Shown in pieces: positions 21,905 through 34,200 of a stretch of DNA of 64,000 bases. The notes beneath the pieces are model-generated. The model was not told the origin of the DNA, did not search any database, and saw nothing but the letters and a program-made list of their open reading frames with translations. The stretch is from Acholoe squamosa (Eukaryota; Annelida; Polychaeta; Phyllodocida; Polynoidae). The DNA lies in the NCBI GenBank assembly GCA_949317995.1, contig OX439036.1, positions 86,465,920 through 86,529,919 of the forward strand, in the 5' to 3' direction. Each line of letters begins with the position of its first letter. Position 1 is the stretch's first letter. A program made the position numbers and the translations under genes.

Positions 21905-24900
21905 CGTGAAAACAAAATACATCAATGAGTAAAGAGGCATTGCATATGATCATTGAGTAGTCTGGTGGACAAGGATTGGATTGGATTTATTTCAACAAGC
22001 TATACGCAATTCACATTACAAAATCTCATCAAGTTGAAAAATGGTACTAGTACATTGTGATGATTTGCACTAGCATGTTGTGGGGCCTTAGCCGCTCTAT
22101 CCCGGGCGATCTATGTTGGGTACCATATAAACATGATAAGCACACTCTAAATGTTACCCTAGTTATTACATAATCTGTGTACAGTGTCCGATCTACTGAG
22201 CCATAAGGGATATATACCCCTCCCTTCTAATATAGGTCCAGCCTAATGCGCCCATCAGCCTAAACCCAGTGTATACATACGCATTCTCTCTGAAGGCACT
22301 TTTCCCACGCTGAAATGTCATTTTAATCTACCCTGATGGATATCGCATTGTCTCCCTTCAGTCATGCGAGACAGGTGTCCAAACAGAGACGACGACATTG
22401 CGTAAAGAAATAAGTGGGGAGACATCAGATATTCAAACACTATTCTATGAGAGCAAAGGAGACCAGACGAAATCTGTCGATAGGAAATTAGAGCAAGAAA
22501 TTAGAGCAAGATGCAATGGATTAACCTATTTAGACAGTGTGCATGTCTCGTCCTTCATTCCCAGTGTAAATGCAGCAGAATCCAATCAATGCAACTGGCT
22601 GACCTGGCGCGTTCATTGGTGCAGTCGGCGTCCATTTCTCCAGCATGTATCCCGCTTGGTAGGGCTTGCTATCCGAGTACTGGACGCCCGGAACAGTCCA
22701 CCTGGTATGTTCCTAGGGTGCGTCCACATGTACAGGATATACTGTTAAGTCGCACAGTTATACCAGAGACACACCCCTACTAACCCTTTATCTGTCCCAC
22801 CCCACCCCCTGACCCTGGCATGAACCCTTTGAAAGAGTCCATGTAAGCTCACTACTCTCCTGTGTGCAATGAACAGGAGAGGTGTTGGTCACGGAAGACG
22901 CTGGGTTGACGTCAGAGATTCTGGAATTTAACACCTTGTAAAGAATACATCTTTTAGGTAGGTCTAAGTTTACTTATATTTAGCAGTTTTTTGTCATAGA
23001 TAGCTATAGTGTTTATGTGTGTGTGTCTCTCTCACTCAATCTGGCCCCAGCTCGACCACTAGTGTGAGTCGTCTCTGGTACCTAGCGTTTGTGGGTAAAA
23101 GAAGTTTTTTCTGCTGGTTGCTGTAGTGCTAATTTGTAGGCAGGTACCTCACGTAGTAATCTTCCCCAGAAAATGGGGACCATCATCCCCATACACGAAA
23201 GAGGTATTCCCTAGAATCCCGACCGGGCGAGACTGTCTCTCACTTAGTCATATGATACGAGCTTGTCAGCGAGTACCTTAATGCATATATCATACTGTTC
23301 TTCCCTTTAGATAGACATAAGCCACGTTCTGAGAATATCTGTACACCTACTTCGGGCCGTATTAACCCTGTATTAGCTCCGTGTATTAGGGAGAGTAAAG
23401 TAAATAGTGGGGTAAATAGGCTATGTCCATAATCTGTGTGTATACATGGCAAACTCCTTATGGCTACCCACTTGCTGAAGGTAAGCGAGTTGAATCACGT
23501 TAGAAAAAACTTACAAGTCCCCTTACCCTAGAGACAGCATGTCGACGGTACCTCTCAGTAAAAAGTGCCAGTATGCACACACATGTCAGCCCGGGACAAG
23601 GCAAGGTAACTGTGCTTAGGGTAATCAGAGGGAAAACTGATCCTAGGACCCATATAAGTTATAACAAGCCATAGACGGCCAACGCTCTTATCACTATCAA
23701 ATTGAGGTAGTAACATAAAGCTAAAACCGTCATAACACATCATAAACCATGTGAGCCTGTGTACCTATGCACAATGGAGATGTTTGGGAAGTCTCACACA
23801 TGTATTGTTATAATTATGAAGGAGATGTTAGGGTTGCCATTATCCTGAACACTGGCCAATGTTTCCGGCCACAAGATGGCGGAGGGAGCGGTCTACGCCC
23901 CTCTACGCCCTCTGTCGAAACACTGGTCAGTCTTTAGGCTAGGGTTGCCATGCAGTCACCCCCCCCCCCCCTCCAAAGTCCATGGTCGATGGAATGCATT
24001 CCCTACCCGGAGATTCCTACATAACAGCATTACGTCAGTTGCTATTATTATGTCGTTGCAGAACACGTGAGGTAATGCAGTGACCATAATACATGATCAT
24101 AATCAATGACTAGGCCGACAAGATTCGAAAGCTTGACATAGTCCTCGACCCATCAGTGTGTGTTATTAACGGGACACTGCAGGCATAGCAGGCCTATAAA
24201 ATTATTGTAGCTGGGAAACGTAAGAAATTATGTTAGTGTTGCTGAGTAACTATCCTGGGAATAACCTCCTTTTGATGGGCAGCTGGAACAGAAGTAAATA
24301 TAAAGTTTATGAGCTCCATGGCATTTCGCTTTTATTTTATTCTGAAGTAATATTGCCTCACATATATAGCCGGGATGTATATGAATATGTAGGCCTATAT
24401 AATAAATAGCATTTTACGCTCTTATGCCACATTGTCGTAATTTCACAAATAAATGAGATAGCTCAGGATAGCGTAAGTGACAATGTGGTAAGTCCGTTGC
24501 TGAATATGGTCATAAACAATAGTTTTTGTTATGTCCATGAGTTATTAGATGAGCAGCAACAGGAATGGTAGGAAAAAAACATTGGTGTGACAGTTGGCAG
24601 TCCTTGATGCCATAAAAAGCGCCAAAGCAGAATTAGCACACACACCCTCCAGGAAACAACACATTGCCAAATGCCATAAAGCTGTTGAAGATTGCCTGGT
24701 AAGGTCCCCCTGGGATCTCTTTCTGTGTTTAGCTCTCTGAAGATGACAGCGAACATTTGTACCTTAGATTTCACAAAGTTCCGTCCGACTTTTCTCCAAT
24801 TTGACTATCTAACTTTTATTTGTGTGAGAGTTTAAATTTAAATGGTACTGCAGTTTCTTTCACACATATACCTCAATCTTTGTCGTTGTACTCTTTAAAA

Positions 24901-26200
24901 CAAATCTTGGAGTCAATATTCACGAACTCTGTTATCGTATACATTTAATGAAGGAATCGATAAAATCGTCCCGAATTTCTCGCTGAATTTTGATGGAGGT
25001 ATAGTTGCTATTATCCTTTATGTATTCTCCAACAGAGAGCCATGCCATCACAACCACATTGAAGCGTTCAGGTCCCTTAGTAAAGTCCTTAGGTAAGAAG
25101 ATTAAATTGCATAGATGCCATCAATCACAGATCCCCAATACGCAAAGATGATTGCTTATAATTACCCTTCAATGGAAGGTCGTTAGGTGCTCTCCATAAG
25201 ACAAACCCTTACAAACAGGTACCATATGGATTAGGCTATGCTTCATTTGCCTCGCTGAACAGAAATCTCCTTTAACCCCTTATGGTGTTGTTGCTTCATC
25301 TTGGAAGAGTTCACATTGAGTCGATTGAGCCATTACAATTCGCACTCAACTACAAAAGGGGGGGGGGTCTGTACTACCCCAAGATGTGCACAACTTTAAT
25401 TGCCTAACGTTACTCCTGAACATAAAAAAGTGAAAGGACCAATGACAGTTGGTGTCTCCCAAACAGGAACATCATAGAGAATAGTGAAGTCTACCATACA
25501 GATGTCAGTAAAACCAGCTCACACTACAGATTTCACTGTGCGACGGCCAAAAGAAACGGAGACCAAACATACCAATTATACCTAACTTGAGGCTGCTGAA
25601 TCTGAAAATGAGGTTAAAATATGCATATTGGCTCTCAGTTTTGAGATATCCATAAGGTGCAATATATGCTGAAAATCCCCTGAGGGTAATAATTTCACTA
25701 TGTTCATCTATGTGGTGTATTCAATACTTGTACAACAACTTTCTAATATCATTCCTGGCATTTATCTGGGTAATATCAAAAGCTTTGACACTACTGCAAA
25801 ACATATATTACCCAAATGTGGCTCCTAGACCAATATTATTCTGTGCTTCAGAACCAGTTTAAGAAATATCACATGTTTGGTGTTTGCACGCTCCATACGT
25901 AAAGTTATAACTGTTTGGGCAGTCAACACACAAGAGATCAACTTGGTTCATGCCACAAGGGGTCAGGATATATACATATTTCCAAATGAAATAGCTTTGA
26001 TTTCATGTACATTGCATTATGACAACTGATTTTAGATTTACAATTTATTGCTTTATTCTGGTACAATGGCATCTTATATATATTGATATGTTAATTTCCT
26101 CTAAACACTGACTTTTGGATTATTTAGAACACTCAGCCATGATTTATGGCAAGGGAGGTTGCATCTAGACATCATGACTATCCATAATCATGTGATTAAA
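21899..26200. other. Intergenic, no gene recognised
   Basis: Over 4 kb with no frame carrying recognisable motifs and no element with clear ends. A C-run lies near 23960 and a G-run near 25360. Confidence 0.35.
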
Positions 26201-26219
26201 GTGATGCCAATTTGATATT

Positions 26220-26555
26220 ATGACCAAAACCAGGCTACATAGTAAAAGGAAGCCATGGCTTGCCCTCAAAGCAGTCATAACAGGAAACAACTGGGCTGGG
26301 GACTATGTAGAGTATGTGGATATACTGCTGGGCACATATCAGAAACTCAATTGGAAGATGTCCTCGAAGATTTACTTCCTGCATCCAACCTTGCATTCTT
26401 ACAAAAAAAAATGGTGGCTAAATGATAAGTGACAAACATGAGAAGATATTCCAACAGAACGTCTCAGAGATGGAAAAATGGGCTAAAAAAATGCTACCAA
26501 AGATAGTAATCACCTTCTCTGCTAGCAGACTACCAATAGGGCCTGAAGTAGTATG
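26220..26555 (+). pseudogene. Transposon ORF remnant, frameshifted, SDEHG-type
   Basis: Frame 1 (26220-26432) reads WLALKAVITGNNWAGDYVEY, then LLGTYQKL and MSSKIYFLHPTLHSY before a stop. The frame one base over then continues with SDKHEKIFQQNVSEMEK from 26428. Together they give the expected order W-x-[AS]-[FL]-K-x-V, YVEhV, LLxxYxKL, MSxKIxFLH, SDxHxxxFxQ-x-[IV]SEMEK of the same protein family as the remnant at 648. One frameshift and several stops show it is dead. The catalytic domain, if any, is not visible here. Confidence 0.6.
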
Positions 26556-26699
26556 AGCCCAACATCATGTACAAGAGACAGGCAAAACAGGTCTGAACGA
26601 GTATTGACTGACTTAAGTTTTGTGCTTATTTACTATTTTACTGCAGATTACAGAGTCAAAGGCTGTGTAATTCATTAGATATGGGTTTGGTAATGGTAA

Positions 26700-29050
26700 C
26701 AAGAAGCTTCAATAGATAGGAGGTGAAACTCAGAGCTTTACCTATGGACACAGTGTAACAGACCCCCCCCCTCTACCCCCCCTTCAAAGTAGGCTCCCTT
26801 TTGTGTTCAGTATTGAGTCCTATGTAGGATAAGGGGGTTTATAGAGATGTCAGGAATCTTTATCAGAATGATATCAAATGGAAACAAGGGGCCACCTATA
26901 CCAAAAACTCCTGCTGAATCCAAAATTTGTGATCTTGATTCTCAAAATTTGACCAAAAGTACCTAAAAATGAGGTTTGATGATGAGAATATTTTAAAAAT
27001 GTACAAAAGTTATATTGAAAATGATTTGAAATTTTTATAGATGCAACATGCTAATCAAAGTCAATACCTCAATCTACAAATCCCAATGTCTGCCTATCTC
27101 CACCTGACAAGTACTCTACCTGTGTATGGCTCTGCCTCTCCAACATACTGCCTATCCCTTAGTCTACCTATCACTCATACTACATGTACCTATCCCTTGA
27201 AACATCTAGAGTTTAATTAGGTTTTCCCTCAAATGGCTTAAAGGATTAAAGTTTACCCCTCACCTTTGTACCTAATTTTCTCTGTACATTCTTACCATTA
27301 GTCTACCTATCCTTAATCTGCCTATCATTCACTTTACCTATCCCTCATGGTGACTATCCCCCAACTCTTCACATCCCTCATGTTTGACTGGCACATCTGT
27401 GATATTACCTAGCACCAATGTACCTTTTGAATATGCTCACTTCACAAGGTACTCTCTATGCCTATCTCTTAAACTGTTTATTACACATGCTACCTATCCT
27501 CCTTGCTACCCATCCTCCTCAATACCTATCCCTCATGTTCAGCTGGGATAGCTCACAACCAACCTTCATTTTGATCTCTTAGTCAACCTCTCCCCTAAGG
27601 AACAAATTTAACATTCTACCTCACGCATACATCTACCTATCACTCATGCTTCAGGCTACCTATCCTTCAGGCTACCTATCCTTCATGGTATAGAGCCCTC
27701 AGTTTATTACCTTAAAAAATGTTTTGTTGTCAAGTGGGATAGCATGAATGATATGCAACATGGAGGATAGGAAGAGGGGAATAAACAACAGACATGTAGG
27801 ATAGGAAGTTAGCTAGTCTAATGATAGCCATGGTGAGGCATTTAAGAAAAGCATGATAATTCAATGGGCTGAGGGATATGTAAGGTAAACATGAGTGATA
27901 TGCAGACTTGAGGATAGGTACAATGAGCGATAGGTATATTTCACAAGGCATAGACTATAAGAGCTATTATAAAGGTAGAAAGAATAGAATATAAGGTGAG
28001 AGATACATAGATAGCTGGTTAGGTAGACTGAAGGCTATATACCCTGAAGGATAGGCACCCTGAAGGATAGGTAACCTCAAGGATATATATCATGAGTGAT
28101 CAGTAGATGTATGCTTGAGGTAGGCTGTTGGATTTGTTCTTCAGGGGATAGGTTGACTAAGAGATCATAATAAAGGTTGGATGTGAGCTATCCCAGCTGA
28201 TCAAGCTGTGATAGGTAGGAAAGCTATAAAGTGAGCTTGAGGGATAGGCATTGAAGAGGATGGGTAGCAAGGAGGATAGATAATAAACAGTTTAAGAGAT
28301 AGGCACAGATGGTACCTTGTAAGGTGAGCATATTCAAAAGATACATTGGTGCTAGGTAATATCACAGATGTGCCAGTCAAATATGAGGGATGTGCAGAGT
28401 TGGGGATAGTCACCATGAGGGATAGGTAAAGTGAATGATAGGCAGATTGAGGATAGGTAGACTAATGGTAAGAATGTACAGAGAAAATTAGGTACAAAGG
28501 TGAGGGGTAAACTTTAATCCTTTAAGCCATTTGTGGGAAAACCTAATTAAACTCTAGATGTTTCAAGGGATAGGTAGTATGAGTGATAGGCAGACTAAGG
28601 GATAGGCAGTATGTTGGACAGGCAGAGCCATATGCAGGCAGAGTACTTGTCAGGTTGGGATAGGCAAACATTGGGATATGTAGATTGAGGTACTGACTTT
28701 GATTAGCATGTTGCATCTATAAAAAGTTCAAATCATTTTCAATATAACTTTTGTACATTTTTCAAATATTCTTATCATCAAACCTCATTTTTAGGTACCT
28801 TTGGCCAAATTTTGAGAATCAATACCACAAATTTTGGATTCAGCAGGAGTTTTTGGTATAGGTGGCCCCTTGTTTCCATTTGATATCACTCTGATAAAGA
28901 TTCCTGGCATCTCCATAAACCCCCTTATCTTACATAGGACTCAGTACTGAACACAAAAGGTAGCCTACTTTTAAGGGGGGGTAGAGGGGGGTGGCTTGCA
29001 CTATAGGACTCTATGGAGTAACATATCCTAGGGAACCTATACTATTCTTG
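26700..29050. mobile_element. 2.35-kb foldback element with ATGGTAA target duplication
   Basis: Two arms of about 1 kb are inverted copies: roughly 26760-27700 and 28030-28990. For example CCTCCTTGCTACCCATCCTC near 27500 pairs with GAGGATGGGTAGCAAGGAGG near 28255. The loop is about 330 bp. ATGGTAA at 26693-26699 and 29051-29057 flanks it, and CAAGAA / TTCTTG are the outer ends. The arms are filled with CTACCTATCC-type words. No ORF. Read as a single strand it could form one very long hairpin. Confidence 0.75.
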
Positions 29051-29230
29051 ATGGTAATCCAAGATGAATAACTCATATTTGATGTAAAATCTGGTGTTTG
29101 TACAGTTTGAAGTAATATTAATTTGACTTCCGGAGATGAAAATTGGTGATTATAGGATAGTATGGGTATCTCAAAACTGAGAGCAAAGAAAAACGATTTT
29201 ATTTTGAAATTCCCCAGGTCAAAATACATA

Positions 29231-30939
29231 TGAATAAACTTGTGTTTCAGCTTCGTTTCTTTTTTCTCGAAAAATGTGAAAATTTGCTGTACAGCATTTT
29301 CATCAGAGGAGATGGTCCCCGTATTCTTGGGGACAACTGCTAACTCTTACCAATGATGACTGGCTTGTAACCAGCTCAGGCAATGGCTGTGCCCATTGGA
29401 CATCCAGCATTATCGATATAGAGTATGAATTAAACAAATATGAATGATCAACATCTCAGACATTTGTCATCAGTTGTTAAAAAAGTACTAATACCGCCAG
29501 ATAATTATGATTTGCTCTTGTCTATTCAGTAATATTGGTAAATTATGTGTTTTTGCAAGTTGCCCTACTGGTTGAATATAATTCATCGTTTTTTTGCACA
29601 AGCATGTTTGTAACAGCAAGGTGATATTTGCTCATCGCATCGATTTGTCCATCAAAGGGAAAATTTAAATCACTCAATAGAGCCATTCTCATATAAAGGT
29701 CCGCCGTATCGTGTCATTGGGTGACTGTGATTTAGTGTCTGTGGCACAGTGACAGTGCTATTATAAAGGCCAAAGCAATGTTTGAGAGATCGAGATCGGG
29801 CTTTTAGCTAGATTGTTTGAACCTAGGCCAATGTAATACCTGGAAGGGGTTGTAAACGGATCTCAGTGTATACACCTTGAATTATTCATCGGAATGGTTT
29901 ACTCATCCCACAATGCAAGGTAAATGGATGAGATGTATTCTCCTGTATGAATGTCCGATACCAGCCTAGAGGATGTGTGAATTCAGTCACTGCTGTCCCT
30001 CGTCAGGTCTACCATATGGACTAGATGCTGCTGAAACCAGTAGACTAAAGCCCCCCAAAAAGTCACATACATGGGGTAAATGAGGTTTCAAGGCCTTGTA
30101 ACATTGCTCTGTGCTGTCTTTTGTTGCCATATCAATCTTTAAAAGAAAAGTTTTGTCGGACTGATCCCTGCTATTTCTAGAAAACAGAGGTTTCTTTTTC
30201 TTTCTTTTTTTAGGAAAGAAAGAATGTATAAGATAAAAATGTTATTAATCCAGGGGCGTAGATTGCTTATGGTAGGTCCACTGAAAGACGTCAACATACC
30301 TAGTCGTTCATTTGTTACCTTGTTTTGCTCTCTTCCTCATTCAAAGGCCATTTATATAAATCCCCACTAATTTTTTTTTTAAATTAGATGTTTTATAGCA
30401 TCTCGTGAAATAATCATCATTGATACTATAAACAATGGCCATTGCATAATAACATATGCACGTACCTATGTTTGACTTGTTCCATGTTGATGACCAATTC
30501 ACTATTTTGCCAGAAATTAAACTCTCAGAGCTTTTAGCCACCCAAGGTATCCCATGAACACCTTCATTATTGACTACAATATTATGTATTGCCCTAATAC
30601 CTCATTTTCTGTTTCGTTACTTTGTGGAAATTTTAGATCCACAGAGATTTGTTTTGACAATATTTCTACTAGGTTGTGATGAACTGCAGATGTACACGTA
30701 AGGTACAATATGGTCATATTAAAGCAATGGCTTTCCATAAAACTGCATTCTTTCCCTTTTTCCGTTAAGTATAATATACTATTGGCCATAAGCAATGACC
30801 TTCCATAGCTTTATTGGAGTTGCAGGCTCCATTTTACATATAAATATGTGTATAATTAGTTCATTAATTAAAGTGGTCTCTACATGTAAGAGTAAATTAT
30901 GTTTGTGAACGTAATTTCTGCCTGATTTTACATCGTCAG
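29231..30939. other. Upstream of the DEG/ENaC gene, no feature fixed
   Basis: AT-rich. A promoter or non-coding first exon of the downstream channel gene may lie here, but I see no TATA box or donor site that I would defend. Confidence 0.35.
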
Positions 30940-30978
30940 AACCCATTGGAGCACACCTTTGCTGGTGCCTCTACTAGC

Positions 30979-31248
30979 ATGGCGCTGGGAGACATTGATG
31001 AGAAGGATGTGGTCCTGGAGGCTGTGGTTAATCACAATAATGTGCCCCTGGAGAAGACACCAGAGTACAAGTTCTGCACCAGTACCACCTGCCATGGACT
31101 CAGCAATGTGGTGGAGGCTCGGCGTACCTGGGTACGCTGGTTCTGGGGCATCACTGTGATTGTGGCCTTTGCCTTCCTCATAGAGCAGGTCGTCGTGCTG
31201 TCCTTGCAGTATGCCCAGTATGAAGCCGTCACAGAGTTCTATACCAAT
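30979..31248 (+). CDS. DEG/ENaC exon 1: N-terminus and TM1
   Basis: The first in-frame ATG is at 30979; donor AAT|GTACGTGAG. Encodes the cytoplasmic N-terminus with the HG motif, then a Trp-rich hydrophobic TM1 segment (VRWFWGITVIVAFAF). The open frame reaches back past 30940, so the exon may begin there. Confidence 0.8.
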
Positions 31249-34200
31249 GTACGTGAGTCAGTTTTAAGGACATTATATCGGGTGATCATTACTGGTAGCT
31301 AGGAGATGTAAGTGATTGATACTTCACTGAAATTATGTGGACCTCTTGCAAAAAGTCATTTTCATGCTGTTTCACAGTCCTGCAAAATTCGCTACCATTA
31401 TGATTCTTTTCTTTTACATTAATGAAGATTCTGGCTGACATGCACGAATCAAATTTAGAAGATAATCACTCGATGGAGATTTTAATGTGATCACCTCAGA
31501 CGTCTACATGTCACACCTGAACACAACATGGATTTGTCACGACTGCATTTTCATTGTTTTCATTCTTATCAGTTAGTGTTAAAATCTCATGACAATGTGA
31601 TTATTATATAACATCTATTGTCATAGTTTATAGATATCATTAGCATTCGATGTATGGAAGGAATGGTATAATCTGGCCATGCAAGCAGATGTCCCCACCA
31701 AGCTTATGAAAAACATTTGTAGTCAAATTGTGTATGATAATCTATTTCTTAAAATAATTGCATTCATACTTGTTGTCTTCTTCAGAGAACAACAAGTGGA
31801 TTGGAGTTTCCTGCCATTACAATATGCAATTATAACAGGTTTAAAAAAGATGCCATTGAAGAAGGTAGGTGCATAGAATCAACCCTTATCGGGACAAGAA
31901 ATGTATGTCAAGCTTTTGCCAGGCACTTCTAGATATGTCCTTATGATTGTATGTTATATCGGTGCGATATGCTTTCATGTATTCTGTCATTGATTGGTAT
32001 CAGGTTATAGGAACACTGGTTGATAGTTTAATTATATGCTTCATTTCTCCAGTGGCTAGAGATTTAGACGTCCAGCCTGATGGTTTATGGAAGTACCTGG
32101 CATATGCTGTATTTTCTTCAACACCCCTCTCCAACGCCGACCAGGAGATACTCAAAGAAACCCATGCCAACCTCTCCAGGGCTTTAGGTGGGGAGGATAA
32201 AATAGACGTTGGAGCACTTGTGGATGACACAGGGTATAACTTAAGGGATATCATCCCATTACGCTACTGCTACTGGAGTGGAAGTAAAGAAGGTAAATGC
32301 AGAGAAACCATGTTCACCTCCATAGTAACCGACATGGGAAAGTGCTGGAGTTTTAACTTTGGTTCAGAGCATGATTCGGGTCTGATACAAGAGCTGCCTG
32401 GCAGCGGGATGGCCTTAAGTATGATAGTTGTCTTGGACCCAAGACAATTCTCAGGTGAGCATCTACTATTTAGCCTACTTATACAACTGAATTTAGAAAT
32501 AGCCACGCGTAGGATACTTGGGGTATATATCACGATAAATAATTTGGGTGTCTTATTCCAACAAAGCTCTTAGAATGTTGTTGAACAAACACATCCATCA
32601 AAAATATGCATCGGGTTTATCAGTATTCACTTTTCTATAGAGATACAAAAAGAATATTACAGACAACTTAAGACCACCGAATACATGGCCATATTACCTT
32701 TGTTCTTTGCGTTAATACACATTTATTCGCTTACACACATATTTGAAATGCCCTCATGCTTCCACAGAACAGTTGGACAGTGGTGGCAATTCCCAGTCTG
32801 GTATTCGTGTACTCATTCATGGTCCCAACGAGTATCCATCTTTTGATACGGAGACTGTTGCTGTGCCCACTGGTGTCTATGGATATATAACCTTGGAGGC
32901 ATCCCAAGTGAGTATTGGCGTCATTAATCATCTGTGTAGATGTGAATATATTATGTTTGACGCAGATTCCCTCTGTTTTAAATTATGAACTTTACAAAGA
33001 TGGTTGTATCCGTATATTTACGTCCCGGATGAATGTATGGACTGATGTACAAGACTGAGGTATAATACCAACACATCTGAAGTCTGTGCAAATACGAGTT
33101 CATAGTATCACTGTAAAGAGTAAATGATACTTATTGACTATGCCAACTGGATCGCACATTGGCCCCATTTGGGATAGCCCAGTTGGCTTCAGTACCAGAC
33201 TGGGCCTGTAAATATTGATCAGAATGTATTTAAGGACCTAGTCTGGGCTCAGGACGGGCTCGGGAGGATCCGTGAAGGGCCCCAGTATTGCTTCACTGAA
33301 AAAAAAAAATGGATCTAATTTAAGTTAGTCAAAACCCCTAACTTACATTAGTTAGCACATGTGACTAACACAGGACTAACATTTTACTAACAATGGCCAG
33401 GTGCTTAGTAACATTGACTAACCTATTCAGGTAAGCTAGTTTGATTAAGTCGAGAGAGAAAATTAGTAAAAAGTTAGTAACTCTTAAAGTTAGTAACTTT
33501 TCTAAGGTTAGTAGTTTTGTCTAAGGGTTAGTAGTTTATTTCATACCAGGTGGCAGTGCAGTTTGTATGAGAATTTTTCTGGTAAGTGCACACCATAGAA
33601 TAGTCTATGGATGTCAAAATAATGGTTTTTAATGACCTTTGACTTAGAAAGTCTTTTGATTTTTGTAATATTCAAATATAAATTTGTTTGCAGAAGCCTA
33701 ATATTGCATCCTCTATTCCATACTACAAATAAATGAAAGTCTTACCATATAACCTCGCATATAAGATGTGTCCTCTACACCAAACAAATGCCTTGTGCTT
33801 CTTATAGGATGTACTGAAATTGGGGGTGCGTCTTATACGAGGGGTAATTTTACTATAGAAATGTACTGAATTTACAAAATTGGTACCTAAGAGGTGCGTC
33901 TTATATGCGAAAATGCATGTGCTGAGTTTGGGGTGCGTCTTATATGCGCAACGCGTCTTCTACGCGGGAGATTACAGTAGTTAAAGGACTAACAAATTGC
34001 TAATAATGTCGGGCAAGTGCTAACATTTTACTAAGGGTTAGTTCAAAAATGCTTATATAGGATAGGAAGTTTGAACACATGCTTTTTGATAACCTTTGCC
34101 AAAAGGTTAGATCGACCTACTAACTTCTTACTAATATTTGAGAATCGTTTTTTTTTTCAGTGTTGAATTAGATCAGATAGCATAGAATCTAAGTAGTAGT

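Larger units (their letters stand above)
26220..29230 (+). mobile_element. Decayed coding transposon, copy B, split by a foldback insertion
   Basis: Same element as 640-1800. The coding remnant is at 26220-26555. The later shared blocks are AAGAGACAGGCAAAACAG (near 26574), CATTAGATATGGGTTTGG (near 26674) and, beyond the 2.3-kb insertion, TTTGATGTAAAATCTGG (near 29080) and ATTCCCCAGGTC near 29212. The shared order in two independent locations is the evidence for one element family. The 5' end is not defined. Confidence 0.55.

Noticed and set aside
30946-31302. Open frame for the channel starting at 30946 and running to 31302
   Set aside because: The first codon at 30946 is TTG, and the 3' part after 31248 is intron (donor GTACGTGAG). 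The exon was trimmed accordingly.
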